The notes: generated by a model from the letters alone, not told the origin. A stretch of DNA of 64,000 nt from Nocardia sp. NBC_00565 (GCF_036345915.1 NZ_CP107785.1:1178001-1242000), one strand, 5' to 3'. Counted from the stretch's first letter, positions 27,196 through 36,176 are shown. Numbers and translations: made by a program.

Positions 27196-27975
27196 TCACG
27201 GTGCGACACCTCCGTCGATGGTGATGAACGATCCGGTCGTATAGGAGGATGCTGCCGATGCCAGATAGAGTGCGGCGCCGACCACTTCGTGCGGCATTCC
27301 GACACGATGCATGGCGATCGGTGCGACCACCGTGGGCAGGAGGTCGGGATTGCGTACGAAACCCGCGGCCGCGTCGGTGTCGAAGGTGCCGCAGATGATC
27401 GCATTGATCCGCACACCGACCGCGGCGTATTCCTGTGCCGATGCCCGTGTCAGCGCGTTGAGCCCGGCCTTGGCGGCACTGTAGGCAGTGGCTATCGGCG
27501 TGGGGCGCACTGACGCCAGCGAGCTGATGTTGATGATCGATCCGCCGCCGGTCGCGCTCATCGCTGTGGCGGCCAGGGCGGTGAGGCGAAGTGGCCCTTT
27601 GAAATTGACGTCGATTATCTTGTCGACAAGTGTCTCCGAGGTCTCGAGCAACGACGGCGCGCTCGGTGACATGCCGGCGTTGTTGATCAGTACATCCAGC
27701 CGCCCGTAGTGTGCGACGACATCGTTGATCAGTCCGTCCAGCTCGTGCCAGTCGCCGATATGACAGGCCCGTGCGAACGATTCGCCGCCGCTGGCGTTGA
27801 TCTGTTGAACGAGTGCGTGGCAGGCATCGTATTTGCGGCTGGACACCACGACGCGCGCTCCGCGTTCGGCGAAGTGCAGTGACATGGCGCGTCCCAGCCC
27901 TCTGCTACCACCCGTGATGAGCACAACTTTGCCTGCGATGTCCAACAGCGGGTCCTGGGTTGGGGTGTAGCTCAT
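27196..27975 (-). CDS. Short-chain dehydrogenase/reductase
   Basis: A 259-residue classical SDR: cofactor motif VVLITGGSRGLGRAMSLHFA near residue 17, NNAGMSPSAPS near 96, catalytic region INISSLASVRPTPIATAYSA with AKAG near 145-165, and C-terminal YTTGSFITIDGGVAP. It most likely oxidises or reduces a hydroxyacyl-CoA or cyclic alcohol. It lies downstream on the same strand as the SnoaL-like, kinase-like and acyl-CoA dehydrogenase genes (28259-31214), and may belong to that transcription unit despite the debris between. Confidence 0.88.
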   Translation of the reverse strand: MSYTPTQDPLLDIAGKVVLITGGSRGLGRAMSLHFAERGARVVVSSRKYDACHALVQQINASGGESFARACHIGDWHELDGLINDVVAHYGRLDVLINNAGMSPSAPSLLETSETLVDKIIDVNFKGPLRLTALAATAMSATGGGSIINISSLASVRPTPIATAYSAAKAGLNALTRASAQEYAAVGVRINAIICGTFDTDAAAGFVRNPDLLPTVVAPIAMHRVGMPHEVVGAALYLASAASSYTTGSFITIDGGVAP

Positions 27976-28059
27976 TTGCGAACCTCCGGGTGGGGCCTAG
28001 TAGGTCGTTGACGACCTGGAACAGTGTGTTGTTTGTTGCGGGTTGTGCGTGCCTTGGAG

Positions 28060-28249
28060 CGAGATGCGAGATCCGTCGAAGCGATCGAGGGTGGTGAACT
28101 CTTCGACGGATGCGCGGCGCAGGCGGGTCGGCTGCTTGACCGGATGGCCGAGCGCGAGCAATGCCGCGACAGCGTGGGTTTCCGGTGATCGGCTCGTCGG
28201 TGAATTCTCTGACCGCACCGGTGGTCCGCAGGGCATCGCGAAGTTCCAC
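28060..28249 (-). pseudogene. Nitroreductase-family gene with centre deleted
   Basis: GTG 28249 opens VELRDALRTTGAVREFTDEP, the standard N-terminus of nitroreductase-family flavoproteins. In another frame the C-terminus follows almost at once: HAVAALLALGHPVKQPTRLR and SVEEFTTLDRFDG. About 130 residues with the FMN-binding core are missing. The start lies 10 bases after the SnoaL-like gene, so it was part of the same operon. Confidence 0.75.
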
Positions 28250-28258
28250 GAGCTGTTC

Positions 28259-28780
28259 CTAATGTCCGGAGTCGCGTTCGAAGTGACATGGCGCATCATC
28301 GGCCACGGCGGCCCCGCCCGGGCGTGCAGTCGATCGGAAGTGTTTATCTGCTTCCAGCCATTGCTGGATGACGGTGGCGAAGTTCGCTGGGTTGTAGATG
28401 TCTTCTTCACGCGAGAAGAGTCCGTCGCCCGCGTAGTCCAGCAGAGTCCAGTTCGTTGACGAGTAGGACTTGCCATCGCCTGGATCGGACATATGGGTGC
28501 GGGCCGAAAAGACGACTCGAGCGTTCTTGTCGTCGAAGAAGACCCAATCGTGGGTGTATCGCACCATGCGGTTGTTGGGGAAGCTCTGCATGAGAGGCAC
28601 GATCCAGTCACGGACCGCGTCGCGACCGCGCATCTCGCCGAAGCAGTGTTCGACGTAGACGCAGTCCTCGGTGAACAACTCGGCGAACGGCCGGTAGTCC
28701 GCAGTCTCGGCACATCGGTCTGAGACCTCTGCGAACCTCTGGTATGCCTCCCGTAGCTCCTCGACCGGAAACCTCGGCAT
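28259..28780 (-). CDS. SnoaL-like protein
   Basis: A 173-residue protein: ELREAYQRFAEVSDRCAETA, RPFAELFTEDCVYVEHCFGE, MRGRDAVRDWIVPLMQSFPN, WTLLDYAGDGLFSREEDIYN. The DCVYVEH and MRGRDAVR motifs and the C-terminal EEDIYNP are typical of nuclear transport factor 2-like proteins found with acyl-CoA and steroid catabolic genes. Substrate unknown. ATG 28780 follows GAGGAGGAACGT. It is 113 bases from the kinase-like gene upstream. Confidence 0.8.
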   Translation of the reverse strand: MPRFPVEELREAYQRFAEVSDRCAETADYRPFAELFTEDCVYVEHCFGEMRGRDAVRDWIVPLMQSFPNNRMVRYTHDWVFFDDKNARVVFSARTHMSDPGDGKSYSSTNWTLLDYAGDGLFSREEDIYNPANFATVIQQWLEADKHFRSTARPGGAAVADDAPCHFERDSGH

Positions 28781-28893
28781 ACGTTCCTCCTCTTTCGTCC
28801 CACGGGCGGGGCCGGATGCGCTCTACGCGCTGTCGAGCGATGGCCGTGGTATCCGCTCTACCGGAACCACGGCAGGGTAGACGCATTCGGTCG

Positions 28894-29928
28894 TTATGAC
28901 GCGTACTTATGGGCCCTGATCAGGAGTTGATCGACGACGGTCCCGAAGTATTCGTGCATGGGGTTCTTCGATCGCCCGCTCAGATGCTTGGCATAGGAGG
29001 CTTCGAGGACGATTGCGAGCTTCCAGGCGCTGAACGCCTTGTACCAGTCGAGATTCGACAAGTCGCGAGAGGTTCTGTCCGCATATCGAGAAACGAGTTG
29101 CAACGGGGTCTGGCAATAGTTGTGGTCCATGCCGCCGGGTTGGCCCGGGGGTACGAAGGCCAGTGTGTTGCCCTCCTCGGGCCAGAAGATCATGGCCCAG
29201 GCAAGATCGATGAGGGGGTCTCCGATTGTGGTCATTTCGAAGTCCAGCACACTCAGGATGGTCGGCGGGACCTGGTTGCTGAACAACACATTGTCGAGCT
29301 TGTAGTCGCCGTGCATCACTGCGAGGTCATGGTTTCGGGGCAGGTGCCGCTGCAGCCAGTCGGCGACCTCATCGACACCGGGCAGGTCGCGAACTCGATA
29401 GGTTGCCAGTTGCCGCAACCAGCGGTCCACCTGTCGATCGAGGAACCGGTGTGGATTAGCCAACTCGAGTAGCGTGCTGTCTTTCCACTCGAAATTGTGC
29501 AGAGCGGCCAGTGTGTCGATGAGTTGTTCGCCTACTCGGCGTTGCTGCGCCGGAGCATGAATATAGCTGTCGGGCAGCGTCTTTCGGATGGTAGTTCCGT
29601 CGATGAACTCCATGACGAAGAAGGGGCAGCCGATGATGGCGGGGTCGGCGCTGACAGCCAGCAATTCGGGTACCGGCACGTCGCTGTGTTGGAGGGCATC
29701 GTAGATCTTGTACTCGCGAACAACATCGTGCGCTGTTTCCGACACCGCATCGGAAGGGGCGCGCCTGATGACCCAATCGCGCCCGTGCCGGGTCATCTTG
29801 AACAACTCACATGATCCGCCGCCCCTCATCGGGCTGATCTGCAGATCGCCCGGCTGGCCGGTTTGCTCGGTGAGCCAGTCGCCGAAGGTGGCCAGGTCGA
29901 AGTCCAGCTCTGTGACTGCCTTACTCAT
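28894..29928 (-). CDS. APH-fold phosphotransferase (acyl-CoA dehydrogenase partner), pair 1
   Basis: A 344-residue aminoglycoside-phosphotransferase/choline-kinase-fold protein. Motifs: GGGSCELFKMTRHGRDWVIR (nucleotide lobe), FFVMEFIDGTTIRKTLPDSY (hinge), the catalytic loop MHGDYKLDNVLFS near residue 198 and the metal motif LDFEMTTIGDPLIDLAW near 223. Its ATG overlaps the dehydrogenase stop (ATGA). Kinases of this fold are fused to the dehydrogenase in human ACAD10/ACAD11 and act on 4-hydroxyacyl-CoA in the Pseudomonas levulinate pathway (LvaA). I infer it phosphorylates a hydroxyacyl-CoA rather than an antibiotic. Confidence 0.85.
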   Translation of the reverse strand: MSKAVTELDFDLATFGDWLTEQTGQPGDLQISPMRGGGSCELFKMTRHGRDWVIRRAPSDAVSETAHDVVREYKIYDALQHSDVPVPELLAVSADPAIIGCPFFVMEFIDGTTIRKTLPDSYIHAPAQQRRVGEQLIDTLAALHNFEWKDSTLLELANPHRFLDRQVDRWLRQLATYRVRDLPGVDEVADWLQRHLPRNHDLAVMHGDYKLDNVLFSNQVPPTILSVLDFEMTTIGDPLIDLAWAMIFWPEEGNTLAFVPPGQPGGMDHNYCQTPLQLVSRYADRTSRDLSNLDWYKAFSAWKLAIVLEASYAKHLSGRSKNPMHEYFGTVVDQLLIRAHKYAS

Positions 29929-31214
29929 GCCATCGCCTCGAGAAGGTGACCGAATCGTTGGCGTGCCAGGTCTCGGCGGGTTGGGATGTGTTCGGATGGC
30001 CAGCCTTCTACCGCCTGGTAGCGCTGGAGTTCGGATCGCGCGATGGTGACCTTGTGTACCTCGTTCGCACCGTCGACCAACGAGGCCATACGGGCGATGC
30101 GGAACATCGACTCCAGCGGTAGATCCGAGCTGTAGCCGAGAGATCCATGTACTTGCAGCGCCCGGTCGACGACATCGAAGACAACTTTGGCGTTGTAGAC
30201 CTTCACCATGGCGATCTCGCTGCGGGCCGCCCGGCCGCCCTCTTGGTCGAATTTCCAGGCCGCCCGTAGCGTCAACAGCTTCGCGGCGTCGATCTCGATT
30301 CGGGAGTCGGCGACATACTCCTGAATCATCTGATGTCGCGAATAGGTTTTGCCGAACGAGGTCCGCGATACGGTGCGTTCACACAGCATGTCGAAGGCTC
30401 GTTCGGCTTCTCCCAGCCACCGGGTTGCGTGGTGAAGCCGCCCTGGACCCAGCCGGACCTGGGACAGGACGAAGCCTCCTCCGAGCTCGCCGATGAGGTT
30501 CTCGGCGGGGATGCGAACGTTGTTCAGGGCGATCTCGGAATGGTTGCCGCGGCGGCCGTATTCGACGGACGGACTGTGCATGGAAGGGATGTCACGGAAG
30601 ATGTCCATTCCGGGAGTGCCGCGCTCCACGACGAACATCGAGCATCGTTGATGAGGCGGCGCCGACGGATCGGTCACCACCATGAAGATGATGAAGTCGG
30701 CGCTGGAGGCGTTGGTGATCATCCACTTGCGGCCGTTGAGGACCCACTCGTCGCCGTCGCGTTCCGCGGTTGATTCGATCTGCGTGGGGTCTGTCCCGGC
30801 CACCCACGGTTCGGTGATCGCAAAGGCGCTGCGGATCTCGCCGCGAAGGTTCGGCCACAACCAACGTTCCTTCTGACTGTCGGTCGCGCCACCGGCGAGC
30901 AGTTCCGCGTTGCCCGAGTCCGGCGCCATATTGCCGAACACTTCCTGTCCGAACGGGCACCGGCCGGTGATGAGGTTCATTTGGGCCAGGCGCAACTGGC
31001 CGAATCCGTGACCGCCCAGCGCTTTCTCTAGATGACACGCCCATAGCCCGCGGTCGCGGACACGTTGCTTCAACGGCTCGAGGATCTGTTGCCATGCAGT
31101 CTCACCGACTTCGTCGGCCAACGGCTCGAGCGGTATGAGTTCGTGGTCTACGAACTCGCGAATCCAGCTGAGAGTGGACCGAAATTCGGTGTCGTCGGAG
31201 AAGTCCCACGCCAT
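29925..31214 (-). CDS. Acyl-CoA dehydrogenase, pair 1
   Basis: A 429-residue FAD enzyme starting at ATG 31214 (GGGAGGCTCGC upstream; the longer open frame is rejected). Motifs: RSAFAITEPWVAGTDPTQIE near residue 126, NGRKWMITNASSADF near 158, RLGPGRLHHATRWLGEAERA near 262 and the C-terminal LQVHGSLGYSSDLPLE near 367. It follows the ACAD10/11-like branch rather than short-chain enzymes. It is co-translated with the kinase-like gene. A decayed copy of this gene lies at 20971-21300. The AT-rich palindrome at 31241-31262 directly precedes it. Confidence 0.92.
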   Translation of the reverse strand: MAWDFSDDTEFRSTLSWIREFVDHELIPLEPLADEVGETAWQQILEPLKQRVRDRGLWACHLEKALGGHGFGQLRLAQMNLITGRCPFGQEVFGNMAPDSGNAELLAGGATDSQKERWLWPNLRGEIRSAFAITEPWVAGTDPTQIESTAERDGDEWVLNGRKWMITNASSADFIIFMVVTDPSAPPHQRCSMFVVERGTPGMDIFRDIPSMHSPSVEYGRRGNHSEIALNNVRIPAENLIGELGGGFVLSQVRLGPGRLHHATRWLGEAERAFDMLCERTVSRTSFGKTYSRHQMIQEYVADSRIEIDAAKLLTLRAAWKFDQEGGRAARSEIAMVKVYNAKVVFDVVDRALQVHGSLGYSSDLPLESMFRIARMASLVDGANEVHKVTIARSELQRYQAVEGWPSEHIPTRRDLARQRFGHLLEAMA

Positions 31215-31240
31215 GAGTGCGAGCCTCCCTTCGGTAGTAG

Positions 31241-31262
31241 TTAAAACAACATGGTTTTCTAA
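31241..31262. promoter_or_regulatory. AT-rich operator upstream of acyl-CoA dehydrogenase pair 1
   Basis: Plus strand TTAAAACAACATGGTTTTCT plus AA. On the minus strand this reads TAGAAAACCATGTTGTTTTA, which matches the ligase-cupin operators (TAGAAAAACnnTGTAGTTTTA) with one base less in the centre. It starts 27 bases before the dehydrogenase start codon. Confidence 0.55.
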
Positions 31263-31409
31263 AAAAAAGATTAGCGTTGGAGCGCCGGTGAAGCAAGATC
31301 GACATAGAGGTGGTCGCTGGTGCCGTTGGATGCGTGTGGGCCCGCGTCGTGCGTCACGGTAGGGTCCGTCGCCACCCACCGGCATCTACCGAGTCCGGGG
31401 CGCTGGTGG

Positions 31410-32498
31410 TCAGGTCATCCATAGGTCGTTGGGGTTGCTGGCACTGTGGACCGGCGCGTCCGGTGTGCGGGGCACCGTCCGTGAGAAGCGCGGCGCGACC
31501 GCGGGTTGTACGACATTGTCGACAGTGAGCAGAGTGCCCCGAGCGGCGATGTGTGGATCCGCTACGGCCTCGGCGAATGTCAAAACCGGCGTTACGCAGG
31601 AGTCCGTGTTCTCGAATGTGGCTGCCCACTCATCGCGGGTGCGGGTCCTGAAGACCTTCGTGAATATCGTCCGCAATGATTCCCACTGCGAGGCGTCGTC
31701 GCGATCGGGCAGGTTGGGATCGGACAATTGCAGACCGGCGAGCAGCTGCGCGTAGAACTGCGGCTCGACGGCACCCACCGCGATGTACTTGCCATCCGCG
31801 GTTTCATAGGTGTCGTAGTACGGTGCGCCGGTGTCGAGCGCATTGGTGCCGCGCTCGTCGTTCCACAAGCCGAGTCCCCGAAAAGCCCAAATCATCTGCC
31901 CCAGGACGGAAACGCCATCCACGATGGCGGCATCGACGACTTGGCCCCGACCCGATGTCCGGCGTTCGATGATGGCGGCGAGGACGCCTAGAACGAGGAA
32001 CATCGATCCGCCCCCGAAGTCGCCCAACAGATTAAGCGGGGGGACCGGCCGGTCGTTTCGATGCCCGATCGCATGGAGGAAACCGGTGACGGACAAGTAG
32101 TTGATATCGTGGCCGGCTCGTGCGGCCCGCGGCCCGCTCTGCCCCCACCCCGTCATCCGTGCATAGATCAGCCCGGGGTTGATCGGCTCGAGCGTGTCGG
32201 GGCCGAGCCCCAAGCGTTCCATCACGCCGGGACGAAAACCTTCGATAAGCACATCGGCGCGTTCGATGAGTCTCATGAGGGCTGCCTGGTCGTCGGGGTT
32301 TTTCAGGTCGGCCTCCACCACCGGGCGCCCGCGAAGCATCCCATCGGCGGCATGCCCCGCCAGCGGCAGCCCGCCGGCCCGCTGGATTCGCACGACATCG
32401 GCACCCAGATCCGCAAGGATCATGGCAGCGTGCGGGCCGGGACCCAGACCTGCGAACTCAAGTACCCTCACGCCAGCGAGAGGACCATTCTTCACCAC
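31410..32498 (-). CDS. Alpha-methylacyl-CoA racemase (CoA transferase family III fold)
   Basis: A 362-residue protein. It opens with [33 protein letters not shown] and contains [18 protein letters not shown] near residue 127 and [20 protein letters not shown] near 155. His in GHDINY and Asp in GDFGGG are the catalytic pair of AMACR/MCR, which supports a racemase rather than a CoA transferase. It interconverts 2R- and 2S-methylacyl-CoA, needed before dehydrogenation of methyl-branched (terpenoid or sterol side-chain) acids. Start GTG 32498. It lies next to, and on the strand of, the dehydrogenase-kinase pair. Confidence 0.9.
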   Translation of the reverse strand: MVKNGPLAGVRVLEFAGLGPGPHAAMILADLGADVVRIQRAGGLPLAGHAADGMLRGRPVVEADLKNPDDQAALMRLIERADVLIEGFRPGVMERLGLGPDTLEPINPGLIYARMTGWGQSGPRAARAGHDINYLSVTGFLHAIGHRNDRPVPPLNLLGDFGGGSMFLVLGVLAAIIERRTSGRGQVVDAAIVDGVSVLGQMIWAFRGLGLWNDERGTNALDTGAPYYDTYETADGKYIAVGAVEPQFYAQLLAGLQLSDPNLPDRDDASQWESLRTIFTKVFRTRTRDEWAATFENTDSCVTPVLTFAEAVADPHIAARGTLLTVDNVVQPAVAPRFSRTVPRTPDAPVHSASNPNDLWMT

Positions 32499-32794
32499 AT
32501 TTACCCCTTTATCGATTGCGCCGGAATGAACCTGCCGGACGGCGGCGAGCGGTCGGGGACTCCTGCCGCTGCGGTACCCGGGAACATGAACGCCGCCGAA
32601 CGGGACGCGATCGGCCAGCCGTTTGTTCGGGACCGGATCGGCGACGCGCCATTCCGGTTCGGATCGATGTGCCGATATTAAGAAAACACAATTTTTCTAA
32701 AGGAGCAAGCGTCATCATGGTGAAGTGCCTGCCGACACGCGGTATGGCCTCATTGCGATGCCAGCGAACCCCGCGCACGGAACCGGTCCAGGTT
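32499..32794. other. Intergenic region with an AT-rich operator-like site and an orphan start
   Basis: At 32678-32700 TTAAGAAAACACAATTTTTC plus TAA; its reverse strand (TAGAAAAATTGTGTTTTCTT) resembles the other AT-rich sites. It is followed on the plus strand by AAAGGAGC and ATG 32717 (MVKCLPTRGMASLRCQ), a good start signal whose frame has no recognisable continuation and runs into the 3' end of the opposite TetR gene. It probably marks the front of a deleted gene. The site is also 180 bases before the racemase start. Confidence 0.45.
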
Positions 32795-33385
32795 CTAGCG
32801 GTGCGGACCGTCGCTCGATGCCGTCAGCGCCTCCTGGCGGACGCCCGCGACGATCCACTGAATCGTGCGGCGAAACGATTCAGTGGCTGTCTGTGTGCCC
32901 GAAGTGCTTTCGTGGGCATCTGGCGGCTGTCGCAGTGCCTGCACCTCGGTGATCGCGTGGTTGATCGTGGTGTTGGCCAACGCGCGGCAACATTCTGTGG
33001 CGAGTCGGCGGTCGATGCCCGATTGCATGAGCGACCTCAGTAGCCCATTGACATAGGAGGCGACGGCGCCTCGGTCGTCGAAGGTCATCAGCTCGGTCAA
33101 ATATGGATGCGCCAGCAGCGCCTCATGCAGCGCGTGACACCACCGCCAGGCTGTTGCTTCCCAGGTGTCGGCTTCGTGGAACTCCAGCTTCAGCTGGGAG
33201 AAGTGGCGCGCGACCAGTGCGCGGATCAGCTGTTCTCGGTTGCCTACCTGCTGGTAGAGCGTGCGTGTGGAGCATTTCAGGTCGGCAGCGACTCGGCGCG
33301 CGTTGAGTGCCTGTTGCCCCTCGGCATCGAGCAGCTCCAAGGCGTGCGAATAGATCGTCTCGACTGGAATCAGCGGCTTGGCCAC
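32795..33385 (-). CDS. TetR/AcrR-family regulator A
   Basis: A 196-residue regulator. The HTH is LNARRVAADLKCSTRTLYQQ near residues 28-47, followed by VGNREQLIRALVARHFSQL. The C-terminal ligand domain is unremarkable and helical (WRWCHALHEALLAHPYLTEL). Start GTG 33385. It lies between the racemase gene and a second TetR gene and is a candidate regulator for the AT-rich operators at 15263, 31241 and 34413; this is inferred from position only. Confidence 0.88.
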   Translation of the reverse strand: MAKPLIPVETIYSHALELLDAEGQQALNARRVAADLKCSTRTLYQQVGNREQLIRALVARHFSQLKLEFHEADTWEATAWRWCHALHEALLAHPYLTELMTFDDRGAVASYVNGLLRSLMQSGIDRRLATECCRALANTTINHAITEVQALRQPPDAHESTSGTQTATESFRRTIQWIVAGVRQEALTASSDGPHR

Positions 33386-33491
33386 CGGCCGAGGATACCT
33401 TACGGTGACGGCGTTGTTCTAACCGAACGGCTGCTGCTGATTCGCTGAACCACTCGAATGGAGCATCCGAGCGTCGGGACAGCGGAATGGC

Positions 33492-34094
33492 TCACTGCCT
33501 CGCCGGTGAGTTACGCCCGGTTATGTGCGGTCTCGCGTCGTGCTCCTTCGTTAGAAGCAATCCGGTGGCGAGTGTGTCGATCAGGTGCGGTTCATCTGCG
33601 CGGTCCGCGGGCGGCCAGACCAACAGGGCCAGGAACGATCGGATGACCAGCGCCGTGTGGATAGTGTCCGCAGGGTCCAGGCCGAGAAGATCGGCGGCGA
33701 TTGTCGACACAGCGGGTGATCGCACTGCGATTTGCGCGCCGTCGATCACGCTCCGCGATTGTGGGAACTGGCGGGCGATCGGATCGGCCCGGATCTCGCG
33801 TAGGGCCACAGTGAAAGCCGTGCGTGCGCGTTCGGATCCGGTGGAGTCGGCCACGGCGCGGCGAATGGCGTCGGTGATTCGGGTGGAGACACGAAGGAAC
33901 ACCGCCTCCACGAGTTGCTTCTTGCCGCCCGTGTGCCGGTAGATCGTGGCGCGTGAACAGTGCGCTCGGGCCGCGAGTTCGTTGATGTCGAAGCGATCGA
34001 CACCGCGTTCGGCGATCAGCTCACCAGCGACCCCGTAGAGGCGTTCACGAGCGCTGTCGGAGCGGCTGGGGCCGACGAGCCAATCATGGGGCAT
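33492..34094 (-). CDS. TetR/AcrR-family regulator B
   Basis: A 200-residue regulator with the HTH FDINELAARAHCSRATIYRH near residues 35-54, then TGGKKQLVEAVFLRVSTRI. ATG 34094 is immediately preceded by a small perfect inverted repeat (34096-34108), suggesting autoregulation at a different kind of site from the AT-rich operators. C-terminal ligand-binding helices include VIRSFLALLVWPPADR. Confidence 0.88.
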   Translation of the reverse strand: MPHDWLVGPSRSDSARERLYGVAGELIAERGVDRFDINELAARAHCSRATIYRHTGGKKQLVEAVFLRVSTRITDAIRRAVADSTGSERARTAFTVALREIRADPIARQFPQSRSVIDGAQIAVRSPAVSTIAADLLGLDPADTIHTALVIRSFLALLVWPPADRADEPHLIDTLATGLLLTKEHDARPHITGRNSPARQ

Positions 34095-34095
34095 A

Positions 34096-34108
34096 TCTCA
34101 CTATGAGA
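34096..34108. promoter_or_regulatory. Inverted repeat at the start of TetR regulator B
   Basis: TCTCA-CTA-TGAGA, perfect 5-base arms, one base away from the start codon of the minus-strand TetR gene; flanking bases extend it weakly (ATCTCA / TGAGACA). Probable autoregulatory operator. Confidence 0.55.
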
Positions 34109-34247
34109 CAGCCTGGCAATGTGTTTCAACTGTTCGAGGAGGTCGCGGCGTCGATGTGAGACAAACCGGCAGCGGCTGTGGCGAGTGCGAATGTCGACTT
34201 CGGGTGGACCTCTTGCGCGCAACTCGGGGCGCATCAACCCTGTTCAC

Positions 34248-34394
34248 ATGCATGATCTCGACAATCCGCATTCGCATCTCTCGGAGCTTCGAGAATCGGC
34301 CTCGGTCCACCGGTTGGGTGATTCCTCGTTGTATCCGGCGACCTCGTGGGAGCTGGTCTCCGAGGTGGTCAGGCATCCGGGGAGGGTCTTGTGA
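34248..34394 (+). pseudogene. Cytochrome P450 N-terminal remnant
   Basis: From ATG 34248: MHDLDNPHSHLSELRESASV, HRLGDSSLYPATSWELVSEV, VRHPGRVL and stop at 34394. The DNPHxxLxELRE, SLYxxTSWELVSEVVR pattern is that of a bacterial P450 N-terminus; the remaining ~350 residues are gone. The break falls exactly where the conserved GGGTCTTGTGAC flank of the ligase-cupin operator begins. Confidence 0.75.
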
Positions 34395-34412
34395 CCCCAG
34401 CCACCTCCGTGA

Positions 34413-34435
34413 TAGAAAAACTATGTAGTTTTACC
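34413..34435. promoter_or_regulatory. AT-rich operator, ligase-cupin type, copy 3
   Basis: TAGAAAAACTATGTAGTTTT plus ACC, preceded by GGGTCTTGTGAC and followed at the usual distance by CACCGTGAAGGAGTTCAATC and an ATG. It may now drive the P450 at 34890 across the decayed ligase. Confidence 0.65.
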
Positions 34436-34553
34436 GTGGCGATCAGTCGCTGACGAACCGACGCCCATGCCTGCGCCCAGATCCCGCCACGAGTTCGGTG
34501 CTTCCGGCCATGGGCCGCGTCTCTCCGGCGCACACCGTGAAGGAGTTCAATCC

Positions 34554-34893
34554 ATGAGGACCATCGGTGCGAACATGTCGGACCCGACGAGCCACTCCGA
34601 GTTCACAGGACCCACTCCCGAGGTGGTCCGCCGCCTTACCGGCCCGGGCGAGATGTTCGAAGTCGCCGAGTGTGACGTGGGGGAGGGCGCGCTAGCGGGC
34701 ATTCACCAACGCGGCGCCCACCGTGCTCGACATTCGAGCCAAGCGGCGTCGGGAGGGCTCGCACCAATGGAAGGAAATCTATGAAAGTACGCCGCATCGT
34801 GACGGGGGCAATAGCGGTACTGAACCTGCGGTAGTCGCTCTCGCGATGATCGGCGCGCCGCGCGCGGATTCCCAAGGTAAGGAAATCGGATGA
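34554..34893 (+). pseudogene. Ligase-cupin gene remnant, copy 3
   Basis: ATG 34554 opens MRTIGANMSDPTSHSEFTGP, TPEVVRRLTGPGEMFEVAEC and further blocks that match the first ~50 residues of the intact ligase-cupin at 15406. The end reads GTEPAVVALAMIGAPRADSQ, matching its cupin C-terminus GTQPAVVAVAMVGASRA. The ~700 residues between are deleted, with frame changes. Retention of both the ligase start and the cupin end shows that the ligase-cupin fusion existed before the duplication. The TGA overlaps the ATG of the next P450 (34890). Confidence 0.88.
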
Positions 34894-36110
34894 CTCACCA
34901 GATTCCCGGCACAATGCTGCTCGATCCGCAGGTCATCGATGACCCGTATCCCTTTTACCGTCGGTTGCACGCCGAGGCGCCCGTGTGGCAAGTCCCCGGT
35001 GCCGGGGTCTTCACCGTCAGCACCTTCGAGCTGGTTGCCGAAGCGGTCGGTCGTGTCGACGCCTTCTCGTCGAACATGAAGAACCTTCTGTACCGCGATG
35101 ACGCGGGCCTGCCCGCCCGATTCCACTTCGGTGACGCCGGCGGGCAGGCGCTGGCCACTGCCGATCCACCGTTGCACGCCATCCACCGCGGTGCGGTTTT
35201 TCCCGAGCTGGTGGCCAAGCGGATGAACGAACTCGAACCCGACATCGTCGAGCTTGCCGACGAACTCGTCACCGCGGCGCTGAAGGTCGGGACCGTCGAA
35301 TTCATGACCGTCATCGGCAACATCGTGCCGATGACCATGATCAGCCGCCTCATCGGCTTCCGCGACAGCAACCTCGACGAACTGTGGAACTCAGCGGTCA
35401 ACGGAACGAGAATGCTGGGATCGACGCTGAGCTTCGACGAGCTCATCGAAATCGCTACCAGCGGCGACTCGGTACGAGCATGGATCGCCGATCAGTTGTG
35501 TGCGGCACGGAAAGACCCAGGCGAGGACCTGCTGGGAGCTGTCGCCCGCAGCGTGAACGACGATGTGGTGAGCGAACACGAGGGCATGACCATCCTTACG
35601 ACCTTGTTGAGCGCCGGCGGGGAGACCACGACGAGCCTGCTGGGCAACGCGGTGCGCATCCTGGCCGATAATCCCGAGCTACAAGAGCACCTCCGGCAAA
35701 ACCCCGGCCAGATCCCGACTTTCGCAGAAGAGGCGCTCCGTCTGGAGTCTCCGTTTCGCTATCTCATGCGCTCGGTGCCCGAGGACACCACACTCGGGTC
35801 CGTCGAAATCCCGGCCGATTCCACAGTTCTGTTGCTGTGGGGCGCCGCCAACCGCGACGCAGCCGAATTCGAGCGCCCCGATGAGATCGATCTCGGCCGC
35901 CGCGTCCCGCGACGCCACGTGGCATTCGGCCGCGGCATTCACACCTGTGTCGGTGCGCCGCTGGCCCGGCTCGAGGCCCGCATAGTTCTCACGATCCTGC
36001 TGCAACGCACCACAAACATCACTCTGGAACCACAACACCGGCCGAGCTGGGTGACCAGCCTTCTCGTGCGACGCCACCTGGAACTCCCTGTACGTCTGCA
36101 CGTCCGTTGA
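34890..36110 (+). CDS. Cytochrome P450
   Basis: A 406-residue bacterial class I P450. N-terminal DDPYPFYRRLHAEAPVWQVP, I-helix ILTTLLSAGGETTTSLLGNA near residue 243 (AGGETT for oxygen activation), ExxR as EEALRLESPFRYLMRS near 280 and haem loop FGRGIHTCVGAPLARLEARI near 346. Substrate unknown. Its start overlaps the stop of the decayed ligase copy 3, so it has inherited that gene's promoter. The following SDR may oxidise the alcohol it makes. Confidence 0.93.
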   Translation: MTHQIPGTMLLDPQVIDDPYPFYRRLHAEAPVWQVPGAGVFTVSTFELVAEAVGRVDAFSSNMKNLLYRDDAGLPARFHFGDAGGQALATADPPLHAIHRGAVFPELVAKRMNELEPDIVELADELVTAALKVGTVEFMTVIGNIVPMTMISRLIGFRDSNLDELWNSAVNGTRMLGSTLSFDELIEIATSGDSVRAWIADQLCAARKDPGEDLLGAVARSVNDDVVSEHEGMTILTTLLSAGGETTTSLLGNAVRILADNPELQEHLRQNPGQIPTFAEEALRLESPFRYLMRSVPEDTTLGSVEIPADSTVLLLWGAANRDAAEFERPDEIDLGRRVPRRHVAFGRGIHTCVGAPLARLEARIVLTILLQRTTNITLEPQHRPSWVTSLLVRRHLELPVRLHVR

Positions 36111-36176
36111 AATGCGGAACGAGCGTGTTGTCGAAGGTTTTCGCCCGATGAGAATCGATATGACAGGGAAGTGCTC

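Noticed and set aside
28894..29928. Considered aminoglycoside resistance for the APH-fold gene
   Set aside because: Its translational coupling to an acyl-CoA dehydrogenase, repeated at 42243, points to a metabolic kinase.
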